Numbered from the stretch's first letter, positions 36,696-45,836 are shown. The stretch: DNA of 64,000 nt from Marininema mesophilum (GCF_900106775.1 NZ_FNNQ01000014.1:43693-107692), one strand, 5' to 3'. Notes: generated by a model not told the origin, from the letters alone. Numbers and translations are program-made.

Positions 36696-38837
36696 ATGGA
36701 AGCACAATTACGACACCAAATGATTGCCAAAGAACTTGGGATGGATGTTACGCGGGTAGCAGCGGCTGTAGAATTAATGGATGAGGGGAATACCATTCCC
36801 TTTATTGCCCGTTACCGGAAGGAACGGACGAAAGAGATGGATGAGGAGCAACTACGAGCGGTAGAGGAGCGTAATCGATACTTAATTCAGCTGGATAATC
36901 GTAAGGAGGAAGTACTTCGCCTGATCGATGAGCAGGGGAAGCTTACAGAGGAGCTCCAGGTGAAAATTGCGTCAGCGGATAAGCTCCAAACCTTGGAGGA
37001 TCTATATCGCCCCTATCGCCCGAAAAGGACGACACGGGGTGCGAAGGCGAGGGAGCGTGGTTTAGCTCCCTTGGCAGAACAGATGATGGCCAGCCGTGAC
37101 GAAGAATCGGTAATTGAAGCGGCTACTGAGTTTATTGACCCTGAAAAGGGAGTTGAGGATAAAGAAGCCGCCCTCCAAGGAGCGATGGATATCGTCGCTG
37201 AGGATTTGGCGGATGATGCGGATATTCGCAAATGGGTGCGAGACTATGTGTGGAATCAAGGGATACTCGTTTCAGAGGTGAAAAATGCCGAAGAGAAGAG
37301 TGTCTACGAGATGTACTATGATCGGAAAGAACCTGTACGGACGATGCCTCCTCACCGAGTACTTGCTGTCAATCGTGGAGAGCGGGAGGAGATCTTAAAG
37401 CTTTCTGTTCAGGTGGCGGAGGAGAACGTGCTTCAGCACCTGGCGCGCTGGTTTCCTAAGAAGCCGCATCACTTTCTCCTTGAGACAGCCCAGGATTCAT
37501 GGAAGCGTTTAATCGCTCCATCTGTAGAGCGTGAAACGCGATCAAGGATGACGGAGGCTGCAGAGGAGCAAGCGATCCATATTTTTTCAGAAAACCTGAA
37601 GAACCTTCTTCTGCAACCGCCGATTCGTGGAAAGCGAGTATTAGGGATGGATCCTGCTTACCGGACAGGATGTAAACTAGCGGTGGTCGATGATACCGGA
37701 CGAATGCATTATTTTGGGGTGATCTATCCCACTCCTCCGGTGAGCAAAGTGAAGGAAGCTAAGGAAACGGTTCGGGGGCTAATCGAGAAATACGATATTG
37801 AGCTGATCGCTGTGGGGAATGGCACAGCCTCTCGGGAGACAGAATCCTTTATCGCTGACTTGATTAAGGAAATGGATCGTGAGCTTTATTACATCATGGT
37901 CAACGAAGCGGGTGCTAGCGTCTACTCCGCCTCTAAACTGGCTCGAGAGGAGTTCCCGGATCTTGACGCAGCGCAGCGGAGCGCTGTATCCATCGCCCGT
38001 CGTTTGCAGGACCCCCTTGCTGAATTGGTAAAGATCGAACCCAAAGCCGTCGGTGTGGGACAATACCAGCACGATGTTTCGCAAAAACAATTGTCAGAGA
38101 GCCTAAGTGCTGTCGTAGAGTCAGCGGTAAACCACGTGGGAGTGGATGTTAACACTGCTTCCACTTCCTTGCTCGCCTATGTATCTGGTGTCAATGCGAC
38201 CGTAGCGAAAAATATCATTCAGCGTCGAGAGGAACTTGGCCGTTTCCATGACCGAAAAGAACTGAAAAAAGTGCCCCGTTTAGGGGCGAAGACCTTTGAA
38301 CAGTGTATCGGTTTCCTTCGGGTGATCGATGGGACAAGTCCTTTAGATAAAACCCCCATCCACCCAGAGTCCTATCCTACGGTAGAAAAGCTGCTCGTTC
38401 AGTTAGAAAGCAGCCCAGGAGAGATTGGAGCCCCTGAGTTAAAGGAAAAGCTTCTTGCTGTCAATATACGGGAAATGGCTACTTCCTTAGATTGTGGTGT
38501 TCCAACTCTTAGAGATATCGTCGAAGCGCTTCTTCGACCTGGTCGTGATCCCCGGGAAGAGCTACCTGCGCCTGTCCTACGCTCCGATGTCTTACAGTTG
38601 GAGGACTTAACAGAGGGGATGGAACTTACGGGTACGGTTCGCAATGTAGTGGATTTTGGTGCCTTTGTCGATATCGGCTTAAAAAATGATGGGCTTGTCC
38701 ACATTTCTAAAATGAGCAACCGCTTTGTCAAACATCCGATGGATATCGTGAGTGTTGGTGATGTGGTGGATGTCTGGGTGATCGGCGTCGATCATGAGCG
38801 TCAACGGGTCTCCCTCAGCATGGTAGTAGATCGTTGA
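36696..38837 (+). CDS. tex: Tex family S1-domain RNA-binding protein
   Basis: A 713-residue protein with the full Tex architecture: N-terminal helical domain (P-F-I-A-R-Y-R-K-E), YqgF/RNase H-like domain (G-M-D-P-A-Y-R-T-G-C), helix-hairpin-helix region (Y-V-S-G-V-N-A-T-V-A) and C-terminal S1 domain (G-A-F-V-D-I-G). The ATG at 36696 follows GGAGGCG; an earlier in-frame ATG at 36684 lies before that site. Matches B. subtilis YdcI, which follows the sigB operon. The role is in RNA surveillance or transcription. Confidence 0.93.
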   Translation: MEAQLRHQMIAKELGMDVTRVAAAVELMDEGNTIPFIARYRKERTKEMDEEQLRAVEERNRYLIQLDNRKEEVLRLIDEQGKLTEELQVKIASADKLQTLEDLYRPYRPKRTTRGAKARERGLAPLAEQMMASRDEESVIEAATEFIDPEKGVEDKEAALQGAMDIVAEDLADDADIRKWVRDYVWNQGILVSEVKNAEEKSVYEMYYDRKEPVRTMPPHRVLAVNRGEREEILKLSVQVAEENVLQHLARWFPKKPHHFLLETAQDSWKRLIAPSVERETRSRMTEAAEEQAIHIFSENLKNLLLQPPIRGKRVLGMDPAYRTGCKLAVVDDTGRMHYFGVIYPTPPVSKVKEAKETVRGLIEKYDIELIAVGNGTASRETESFIADLIKEMDRELYYIMVNEAGASVYSASKLAREEFPDLDAAQRSAVSIARRLQDPLAELVKIEPKAVGVGQYQHDVSQKQLSESLSAVVESAVNHVGVDVNTASTSLLAYVSGVNATVAKNIIQRREELGRFHDRKELKKVPRLGAKTFEQCIGFLRVIDGTSPLDKTPIHPESYPTVEKLLVQLESSPGEIGAPELKEKLLAVNIREMATSLDCGVPTLRDIVEALLRPGRDPREELPAPVLRSDVLQLEDLTEGMELTGTVRNVVDFGAFVDIGLKNDGLVHISKMSNRFVKHPMDIVSVGDVVDVWVIGVDHERQRVSLSMVVDR

Positions 38838-38880
38838 TCAATGGTTAAAAAATGAATCAGCTGGAGGGTTGGGCAAGGAG

Positions 38881-38911
38881 AAGAAGAGGCGAATCGTCTC
38901 TTCTTTTTTTG
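38881..38911 (+). terminator. Terminator after tex
   Basis: AAGAAGAGGCG and CGTCTCTTCTT stem with T7. Confidence 0.85.
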
Positions 38912-38969
38912 TATGATTTTACCCACCCTTGGCATAGTAAGGGTGAGCAAAGTATAAAGGAGGATATCC

Positions 38970-39386
38970 ATGATCCAGCATGGTGTAGCACAACAGATGG
39001 CAGAGCAGACGGCACAGATGACGGCCCACTGCGCGCAATTGTTCACTGAAGGAACCGATGAATTAACTGGAATCGTAGCCTTTGTTGAAAGAGAAATGAA
39101 GGGACAGGACTTGGGGATGGTTGCAAGTAATCGCGATGAGTTTATTGGGGAAACCTTCCGTCGACTCTTCCCGATGGTAATCCAATCCGAGGAGTGTCGT
39201 GATGCTCTAGCAAACATGACAAATGTCCATCCCCAATTCCCCGGAATTTCGACGATGGAAAAACATGACGCTGAGGATCATTACCGGATGGACACCGGGA
39301 TGGCTGAGGTGCTTTATACTGTGAGTAGCGCTTTGATTGGCACGATCTTGATGGTTACCGCGGGACATAGTGTACCTAAACAATAA
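38970..39386 (+). CDS. Hypothetical protein, 138 residues
   Basis: I do not recognise this protein. It is behind a strong AAGGAGGATATCC site. The N-terminal 95 residues look helical and soluble with many Met, Gln and His; the last 25 contain one hydrophobic segment (V-L-Y-T-V-S-S-A-L-I-G-T-I-L) that could insert in the membrane. It has its own terminator and lies between tex and the SprT-like gene. Confidence 0.6.
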   Translation: MIQHGVAQQMAEQTAQMTAHCAQLFTEGTDELTGIVAFVEREMKGQDLGMVASNRDEFIGETFRRLFPMVIQSEECRDALANMTNVHPQFPGISTMEKHDAEDHYRMDTGMAEVLYTVSSALIGTILMVTAGHSVPKQ

Positions 39387-39418
39387 GCCTTATTAACGAG
39401 AATACTGCGTGTATTCCT

Positions 39419-39462
39419 AGAAAGATCCCCTTGTGCCAGCCAAGAACAAGGGGATCTTTCTA
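39419..39462 (+). terminator. Strong terminator after the 38970 gene
   Basis: AGAAAGATCCCCTTGT and ACAAGGGGATCTTTCT, a perfect 16-bp stem. The next 330 bases (39464-39793) hold no coding region I can support. Confidence 0.85.
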
Positions 39463-39793
39463 AGAAAGAGGAATATCTCTAAATTATATAGATTTTTTCG
39501 AGAAGGTTTTATAAAAGATTTTATCTTTCATTAGTGGATAAAAAATGTCCCGCAAGGGTTTTGTAATATGGTAGGCTTACTCCATGGATATTGATGCTAT
39601 CGTTGTTCAAAAGGGAGATAATCACTTCTCTCCTGGTACTGAAACCAACAATCATTGAGGATTCGAATCTGGTGGCGGTCTTTCCCTTGAAATGCCCGTT
39701 GTAGCTGACGACGTAGCCAGTAAGGCATAGAATGAGGCCTCCCCTATACAGATTCGCGTCATAGTAAAAGTTTATGAAGGAGGGGTCTGTACC

Positions 39794-40276
39794 GTGAATG
39801 ATCGATCTCTCCCAAAAATGGATGCTCCTACTCTACAACGGTGGGTGGAAACAATCTCCCTACGCGATTTTGGGAAACCCTTCCGTCATCACGCACAGTT
39901 TAACAGCCGTTTGCGGACCACAGGTGGACGCTACTTTCTGTCCGACCATCGGATTGAGATCAGCCCTCGTCATCTGCAAATTCTGGGGCGTGAAATAATG
40001 GATCGGATTATTCGACATGAGCTGTGTCACTATCATCTACATATCGAAGGAAAAGGATATCACCACCGTGATGCAGACTTCAAGGATTTACTTGCCCGTG
40101 TAGGAGGTCTTCGTCATACGCCACCTTTACCAGGGATCAAGTCGAAAAGGAAAGGTGCTCGCTATGTGCTAACCTGCCAGAATTGTGGACAGGAAGCATT
40201 TCGTCAAAGGAAGATGGATCCAAACCGTTACCGATGTGGTGCATGCCATGGCCCGTTATCCTTGCGTGAAATATAA
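39794..40276 (+). CDS. SprT-like metalloprotease-family protein (YdcK)
   Basis: A 160-residue SprT-family protein. The zinc motif H-E-L-C-H is followed by a third His (Y-H-H-R-D-A-D-F), and a C-terminal zinc ribbon has C-Q-N-C and C-G-A-C. Start GTG, with AAGGAGGGG eight bases upstream. It is in the same position as ydcK in B. subtilis, just before a tRNA-rich region in that species. The substrate is unknown. Confidence 0.85.
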   Translation: MNDRSLPKMDAPTLQRWVETISLRDFGKPFRHHAQFNSRLRTTGGRYFLSDHRIEISPRHLQILGREIMDRIIRHELCHYHLHIEGKGYHHRDADFKDLLARVGGLRHTPPLPGIKSKRKGARYVLTCQNCGQEAFRQRKMDPNRYRCGACHGPLSLREI

Positions 40277-40487
40277 GAGCATTTATTGCAGTAGAATATG
40301 GAGGTTTAGGTTATTAGGGAAGATTTTGGGAGACCTTAGCCAGGTAAGGGTTTATACTGAGACATAGAGTCAAGAGAAATAGGTTTTTAATATCGAAGTG
40401 AATCATTGCCATAGTACATACTCATGGTTTCGCTTTTTGAGGTATATAATAGTACAACCCCCAAAACCCATTTAAGTACTAATGGAG

Positions 40488-40513
40488 GTTTAAGATAGGG
40501 ACAAACAGGGCAA
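40488..40513 (+). promoter_or_regulatory. Candidate sigma-B promoter
   Basis: GTTTAA, 14-base spacer, GGGCAA, 28 bases before the amidase-like gene. The -35 is perfect; the -10 has one clear mismatch (C for A/T). Confidence 0.35.
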
Positions 40514-40541
40514 TCGTATTACGGAGAGAGGGGTGAGGGTG

Positions 40542-41117
40542 ATGGGTTTAACCATAGGATTGGACTACGGACACATCGATGGCCGAGAGCGGAGACTATG
40601 TACGGAGATGGCTCATTTGTTGGCTTTTTCCCTGCAACGGAGGGATGATATCAAAGAAGCATTGCTTCCATTAACTGGGGCGACCATTTCATGGCAAGAG
40701 AAGCGCCGTCAAATGGAAACGACCGATGCAGACGTGTGGCTCAGCTTTCATGTTCATCCCGTGACGGATCATAAAGAGCCTGGCTTCGCTTCATATATCG
40801 ATTGCTGTGCTGGTCTCACTACCCGCTCTCTCCAAGCTGGACTCCACAATGGTGCTGCGTATATACTTCGGCAGGTAGATGTAATCGATTGGGGTAAGAA
40901 AAATGACACCGAGGCAATGCCAGGTTCTCTCCCCCTTCTTACTTGGGCAGAAGTACCTGCCGTTTGTTTTGAATGGCGGTACACTACAGAAGAGAAGAAA
41001 TATGCAGAGAATCCAGAGTGGATGCGTAAGGTAGCAGAGCAGATGGTGAGTGGGCTTCGTCCGTCCGTTTTAGCAGATATTCAAGCAGAGTCAGAATCAA
41101 GGACAGTGGAGAAGTAA
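40542..41117 (+). CDS. Divergent N-acetylmuramoyl-L-alanine amidase (Amidase_3-like)
   Basis: About 191 residues that follow the Amidase_3 layout: G-L-D-Y-G-H near the N-terminus (first zinc His), a downstream Glu in C-T-E-M-A-H, L-S-F-H-V-H-P (second zinc His) and V-C-F-E-W-R-Y (catalytic Glu position). The flanking sequence is very unlike typical CwlB/CwlC enzymes, so activity is uncertain. No signal peptide, so it would act in the cytoplasm or in the mother cell after lysis. ATG 40542 follows AGAGGGG by eight bases. A possible sigma-B promoter precedes it. Confidence 0.55.
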   Translation: MGLTIGLDYGHIDGRERRLCTEMAHLLAFSLQRRDDIKEALLPLTGATISWQEKRRQMETTDADVWLSFHVHPVTDHKEPGFASYIDCCAGLTTRSLQAGLHNGAAYILRQVDVIDWGKKNDTEAMPGSLPLLTWAEVPAVCFEWRYTTEEKKYAENPEWMRKVAEQMVSGLRPSVLADIQAESESRTVEK

Positions 41118-41167
41118 ACACAGGAATCCATTGATAACATGTTCGTGTCTAGAAATGAGTCGCTCAT

Positions 41168-41233
41168 AAAAAAACCCCTTTACGTGTTGATTTCGAGAAA
41201 CATTCTCGAAGCTAGCACGTAAAGGGGTTTTCT
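41168..41233 (+). terminator. Long terminator hairpin after the amidase-like gene
   Basis: AAAACCCCTTTACGTG and CACGTAAAGGGGTTTT enclose an inner hairpin TTCGAGA...TCTCGAA. Both strands have T tracts. Confidence 0.85.
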
Positions 41234-41315
41234 GGAAGTCAACATTTTTCTATTGGATTCTATAGAGAAAGGGTTACAATGAAAAGAAAAAAATGTAGGT
41301 GAAGGAGAGGGATCC

Positions 41316-41888
41316 ATGGGTTTAAACCAATGGTTTGCAAAGGGCATGACGACCAAAGAATATATTGATGGGATGAAAGTGAACCAGGAGGGCCTTCTCG
41401 CAATCCATGATCAATTTGCGCTAAGTCAGGAGGACCTGGTCTTTTATCATTCTCTTCGTGAGCGAGATTTGCGGGCTGTGGTACTCACTGCGGATTGGTG
41501 TGGAGATGCGATGCTCTGTGTACCGATCCTGATAAAGATTGCTGAAGAAGCGATGATTTCACTACGTTTTTTAAACAGAGATGATCATTTAGATCTGATG
41601 GATCAATACTTAACCAATGGTAAATCCAGATCCATACCGATCATGATTTTTATCGATGCTGAGGGAAATGAGCAGGCTGTTTGGGGGCCGCGGGCACCTG
41701 AGGTGCAGCAATTGCTTGAAGAAGTACGAAGCACCCTGCCTGATCCTGCGGATGAGGAATTTGCAACGAAACAGAAGGAAATGTATCGCGCCTTCAAATA
41801 TGAAATTAAAAGGAACCCTGAATACTGGGAAGCTGTCAATTGTAGTATACGTGAGCGATTGGAAGCGACCTCTACTTTGATAAGATAA
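41316..41888 (+). CDS. Thioredoxin-like protein (Thioredoxin_9 type)
   Basis: A 190-residue cytoplasmic thioredoxin-fold protein. The active-site region reads A-D-W-C-G-D-A-M-L-C: the family usually has W-C-G-D-C or W-C-x-x-C, so here the second cysteine is displaced to C-x4-C. The cis-proline segment R-S-I-P-I-M-I-F-I is intact. GAAGGAGAGG precedes the ATG. It lies 19 bases upstream of the dehydrogenase start and is probably co-transcribed. Redox activity is doubtful with this spacing. Confidence 0.7.
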   Translation: MGLNQWFAKGMTTKEYIDGMKVNQEGLLAIHDQFALSQEDLVFYHSLRERDLRAVVLTADWCGDAMLCVPILIKIAEEAMISLRFLNRDDHLDLMDQYLTNGKSRSIPIMIFIDAEGNEQAVWGPRAPEVQQLLEEVRSTLPDPADEEFATKQKEMYRAFKYEIKRNPEYWEAVNCSIRERLEATSTLIR

Positions 41889-41907
41889 TCAGGAGGGAGA
41901 GTTGACT

Positions 41908-42819
41908 TTGAAAAATACAGTGCGTGTAGGATTTATCGGATTAGGGATTATGGGGCAGTCGATGGCACGTAATTTACACGAGGCGGGCTTTCCAGTGACA
42001 GTATGGAACCGAACCGAAGTGAAAATGAATTTGGCTCAAGAATGGGGAGCGGCTACGGCAACATCTCCTCGGGAGGTTGCTCAGGTGAGCGATGTCGTAA
42101 TCACCATTGTTGGGGATACACCAGATGTAGAGAAGGTGGTTGCTGGCGAGGAGGGTGTGCTTGCTGGGGCGAAGCCAGGTACAATCCTAGTGGATATGAG
42201 TACGATCTCGCCAGATGCAACGCGTCAGTTGGCTGCGAAAGCGGCGGCTCAAGGGGTACGGATGCTGGATGCGCCGGTGAGCGGTGGAGATGTTGGTGCA
42301 CGAGATGGGACGCTTTCCATCATGGTTGGAGGGGCAGAGGATGTCCTGGAAGAAGTTCGCCCGCTCTTTGAAGCGATGGGGAAAAATATCGTCCACTGTG
42401 GTCCCAATGGAGCTGGCCAAACGGTGAAGGCATGTAACCAGATTATGTGTGGACTCAATCTCCTTGGTATGGTAGAAGCCCTCTCCTTTGCAAAAAAAGC
42501 CGGAGTTGACCTGGAGAAAATGATCCAGGTGACGACTCAAGGAGCCGCTGGTTCCTGGGCGTTGGCGAACCTTGGCCCTCGTGTTGTTAAAGGCGATCTC
42601 GCACCGGGCTTCTCCGTTCGTTTTCAACAGAAGGACTTGCGAATTGTTTTACAAGAGGCAGAACATCTGGAACTACCCTTACTTGGCACGGCGGCTGTCA
42701 ATCAACTCCTGCGCTCAGTACAAGCCCAAGGGGGATCCGAAGATGGCACACATGCTCTTATCAGCGTGATGGAGCAACTGGGTAACGTGGAGATCTTGCC
42801 TGAAGGGTCTGGGGAGTAA
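41908..42819 (+). CDS. 3-hydroxyisobutyrate / tartronate-semialdehyde reductase family dehydrogenase
   Basis: A 303-residue NAD(P)-dependent beta-hydroxyacid dehydrogenase. The Rossmann motif G-F-I-G-L-G-I-M-G, substrate motif D-A-P-V-S-G-G-D and catalytic lysine in G-Q-T-V-K-A-C-N-Q are intact. I prefer the TTG at 41908 (nine bases after AGGAGGG) over the TTG at 41902. GarR/MmsB-type; the exact substrate cannot be assigned. Confidence 0.85.
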   Translation: MKNTVRVGFIGLGIMGQSMARNLHEAGFPVTVWNRTEVKMNLAQEWGAATATSPREVAQVSDVVITIVGDTPDVEKVVAGEEGVLAGAKPGTILVDMSTISPDATRQLAAKAAAQGVRMLDAPVSGGDVGARDGTLSIMVGGAEDVLEEVRPLFEAMGKNIVHCGPNGAGQTVKACNQIMCGLNLLGMVEALSFAKKAGVDLEKMIQVTTQGAAGSWALANLGPRVVKGDLAPGFSVRFQQKDLRIVLQEAEHLELPLLGTAAVNQLLRSVQAQGGSEDGTHALISVMEQLGNVEILPEGSGE

Positions 42820-42840
42820 CGACCCTTAAGATCCGAAACT

Positions 42841-42898
42841 AAGCAAATAGAGTAGCAACAAGGCCAAGATCCTGCCCGTTGCTACTCTATTTTTTGCT
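42841..42898 (+). terminator. Terminator after the dehydrogenase gene
   Basis: AAATAGAGTAGCAAC and GTTGCTACTCTATTT stem with an 18-base loop and T6. Confidence 0.85.
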
Positions 42899-43056
42899 AG
42901 AAAAGATGTTTTGTTAGTATTCGGGTGGTTGCTTCATTGACGATCGTGTTCGTCTCAGGGCGGTTTCCCTGAAAAACGGAAAATGATAGAATCTTAAAGG
43001 AGCATAAACGTTAGAAAAGTCTAACTTATTACAGTTCCGGCTCTATTTGTCTATTA

Positions 43057-44094
43057 TTACCCACCGAGATATCGTGTGGCGATTGTACGAGCGGTCGTAT
43101 GATCGGAGGTCCCTTGGACAAGGACACGCCCATCAGGGAATACGACAAGCCGGTGTTGCTCGTCCACTTGGGCGCGAAGAAGAAATCGGTTCCGCTCAAC
43201 CTGAGCGGAGGGGGTAAGCCGTTTCTCAAGGCCCTCTAGGTCAAGGTTTGTGGGATGATGGGGTGTTATTTGTATGGTGTCGCGCCCACAAAGAGAGAGT
43301 GTGCTTTCACCCTCGTTTTGGGGTTGAAGATACTCGTATATTGCTTGGCTACATGCAGGACAGTCTGCTCGCTTTTGATCAGCAACATTAAGCGCAAGCT
43401 CTTCATTTTGCCATAGTTCCATATGGCGTAGCCGTCGATCTAAGGCTTCGTAATCCCCGATGAGAATCTTCATGCCCTCTACCGCTTGCCTAGCGGCAAC
43501 CATCTGGACGATAGGGCCAATGACTCCAGAAGTATCACAGGTCTCTGTAGTGCCAGGGAGAGGGGATTCGGGAAAAAGACAGCGGATGCAAGGGGTCTCA
43601 CCAGGAAGGATGGTGAAGCTCATGCCTCGGGAACCGACAGCCCCTCCATAAATCCAAGGGATTTGATGTTTGAGACTGATATCGTTAACAAGATAACGAA
43701 GCTGGAAGTTATCGCTACCATCGAGAATAAGGTCGACATCAGTGAGTAACTCTTCAGCATTTTGCCAGGTGACGTCTGTGACGATTGCTTCCAACTGAAT
43801 AGTTGAATCAATAGCGGCAAGTTTTTCACGGGTCGCTATTGCCTTAGGAATTCCTGCGGATGCATCCGCTTCATCATAGAGCATCTGCCGCTGAAGGTTG
43901 CTTTTTTCCACAAAGTCCCGGTCGATGAGACGTAGAAAGCCCACTCCGGATCTGGCCATATGGTGGGCGAGGGCAGTACCGAGGGCGCCCAGTCCAATGA
44001 CAGCAACCCGTGCCCCAGCGAGGCGTGTTTGCCCTTTTTCGCCGATGGGTGAAAAGAGAATTTGGCGGGAAAAACGTTCGCGATCTATCTGCAA
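43057..44094 (-). CDS. moeB: MoeB/ThiF-family adenylyltransferase
   Basis: A 345-residue E1-like enzyme that adenylates the C-terminal glycine of MoaD. The nucleotide-binding V-I-G-L-G-A-L-G-T and the zinc cysteines C-I-R-C and C-P-A-C are present. A C-terminal extension of about 90 residues goes beyond the minimal MoeB. Start TTG at 44094, seven bases after AGGAGATGA, overlapping the moaD-moaE fusion upstream by ten bases, so its partner is co-translated with it. Confidence 0.88.
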   Translation of the reverse strand: MQIDRERFSRQILFSPIGEKGQTRLAGARVAVIGLGALGTALAHHMARSGVGFLRLIDRDFVEKSNLQRQMLYDEADASAGIPKAIATREKLAAIDSTIQLEAIVTDVTWQNAEELLTDVDLILDGSDNFQLRYLVNDISLKHQIPWIYGGAVGSRGMSFTILPGETPCIRCLFPESPLPGTTETCDTSGVIGPIVQMVAARQAVEGMKILIGDYEALDRRLRHMELWQNEELALNVADQKRADCPACSQAIYEYLQPQNEGESTLSLCGRDTIQITPHHPTNLDLEGLEKRLTPSAQVERNRFLLRAQVDEQHRLVVFPDGRVLVQGTSDHTTARTIATRYLGG

Positions 44095-44804
44095 CGGGAT
44101 TCATCTCCTTGTGGATTCCAATGTTCAGTCTGAGGTCCTTTCCATGTGGAGCCATCTTTCCAAACTTCTTTTTTCCAGATGGGTACGGTCTCTTTCAGCC
44201 GCTCGATCGCGTATTCCCCTGCGGCGAAGGATATGGCTCGATGAGGGGAAGCGACAGCGATTAACACACTAATTTCCCCGATCTCTAAGCGGCCGATCCG
44301 ATGGGCGATGGCAGTTTCCACCTCAGGCCAGCGGTGTTTTATTTCATTTCTAATCAGTTCCATCTGGCGAAGAGCCATGGGGATGTATGCGTCATATTCG
44401 AGGAATATTGTTTGCTGATCTCCCGTAAATTCCCTTACTGTGCCCGCGAAGGTGAGGATGGCACCTGCTCGGGGATTGGAGACTTGTTTCATGAGAGATT
44501 CTGGACAGAGGGGATCACGGGTAATGAAACAAGTCGAGGTACCTCTCTCCCCTTCTTCCTGACCACCGCTGACAGGGGGAATGATAGCAACTTCATCCCC
44601 AGGTTGGAGTCGTTGTGTTGGCGAAGCATACTCCTCATTGCAAGCAACAACAGAGCGTTGGAGGGCCTCTGTGATCTGGGGATATTGCATAGCTAGCTGC
44701 TGGGTAAGTTCCTGGACGGTGGACCCTTCTGGTAGGTCTAGGTGAAGGTCTCGCTGACCGAGAGTCTCTGCTATCCCAGCGAACAGAAAAATGGTAATTT
44801 GCAT
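44085..44804 (-). CDS. MoaD-MoaE fusion: molybdopterin synthase
   Basis: A 239-residue fusion (start ATG at 44804, M-Q-I-T-I-F-L-F-A). Residues 1-81 form the ubiquitin-like small subunit MoaD, ending P-P-V-S-G-G with Gly80-Gly81; residues about 90-239 form the large subunit MoaE (G-A-I-L-T-F-A-G-T-V-R, H-R-I-G-R-L, K-K-E-V-W-K-D-G). Molybdopterin synthase adds the two dithiolene sulfurs to precursor Z. The Gly-Gly must be a free C-terminus to carry sulfur, so cleavage would be required, as known for MoaX of Mycobacterium tuberculosis. The ribosome site AAAGGAGG lies 22 bases from the ATG, with a short GGCG/CGCC hairpin between. The 285 bases upstream hold no gene. Confidence 0.85.
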   Translation of the reverse strand: MQITIFLFAGIAETLGQRDLHLDLPEGSTVQELTQQLAMQYPQITEALQRSVVACNEEYASPTQRLQPGDEVAIIPPVSGGQEEGERGTSTCFITRDPLCPESLMKQVSNPRAGAILTFAGTVREFTGDQQTIFLEYDAYIPMALRQMELIRNEIKHRWPEVETAIAHRIGRLEIGEISVLIAVASPHRAISFAAGEYAIERLKETVPIWKKEVWKDGSTWKGPQTEHWNPQGDESRCR

Positions 44805-45203
44805 AGAAGCGGCGAAGAGGCGCCTGCCTCCTTTCGGTGATAGGTGGCTTAACTTTGGGTAGGTTCGTATCCTCCATGGGAGAAAGCGATGATCATGATT
44901 TTCCAGTATCATCGACATCGTTGTTAGGTGTAGAGTATGGATATCAACTTGATTAGCTGGTATAAGGAGATTTTCCTTGTGATACAGGATATCAAACCTG
45001 GGTCAGTCTGGCGAGTATCAGATATAGGCACTCATTTTCTTTTCCTATGACAGGATTTCTCCATTGAATTTACTTAGGGAATTTATCGGCCTTGTGTCTT
45101 GATGGGAATTTCTCATGGAGATTACTAGGCTGAACATATACATGTTAGTGTACAGTTGTCACTGTCAAATGTTGTTCCAATTACTGACTAGTCGAGGAGG
45201 TTT

Positions 45204-45707
45204 ATGATGGAATCTAAATTAGAAACGGTTCAATTACTATTTCAATTGATTGTGGATCAGCTGGATGCGATGGAGCAGGGTGAGCGTCCCTTTACTCGGA
45301 TTGAGTGGGTTGGGGAGGGCCTAGAGGTGGATCACGTTGGAGGGGAAAGTTATAAAATTGAGGTGAAGCCCTTGGAACGAAAAGTAGGGTTTCCTCTACC
45401 CGAGGCGACTTCCCTAGATCAAAGCGGACGTCAAGTAGCGAGAGAGGATGATTTGAACGTGCAGAATCAACGGGAAGAAGAGAACGGTGTAATAACACTA
45501 AAAGAGGAAAAATGGGAGGATCTAGTGCAAACTTGTGAGCTAGTCATCCAATTCCTCGAATATGATATGAATAAGATGGCAGAGCTATCTGAGCAAGTAC
45601 CTGACTTTCCGTGGAAAAAACGGGCGGATATGATGGAGGGACTTGTTGAAAGACTGCGAGAGGCCTTAGACCAATCTGAACGTGAGAAGGCGGACATGCG
45701 GTTTTAA
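45204..45707 (+). CDS. Hypothetical acidic protein, 167 residues
   Basis: I do not recognise it. It is acidic and mostly helical: residues 1-25 form an amphipathic helix, 30-55 look like a small beta unit (R-I-E-W-V-G-E-G-L-E-V), 70-95 are polar, and 100-160 form a probable coiled coil. The site AGGAGG precedes paired ATGs at 45204 and 45207. It is a single gene with no evident partner. Confidence 0.6.
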   Translation: MMESKLETVQLLFQLIVDQLDAMEQGERPFTRIEWVGEGLEVDHVGGESYKIEVKPLERKVGFPLPEATSLDQSGRQVAREDDLNVQNQREEENGVITLKEEKWEDLVQTCELVIQFLEYDMNKMAELSEQVPDFPWKKRADMMEGLVERLREALDQSEREKADMRF

Positions 45708-45836
45708 GAGCGTTGAAGATAAGCATATCGTTGCAATAGTGAGTAGGTTATTGGCCGTAGTTTCCTTTATTGCAAAAGCATTGCTCTTATCTATATACTA
45801 AATGGGATAACCTTATTAGGAGGAGATTTAACTACG

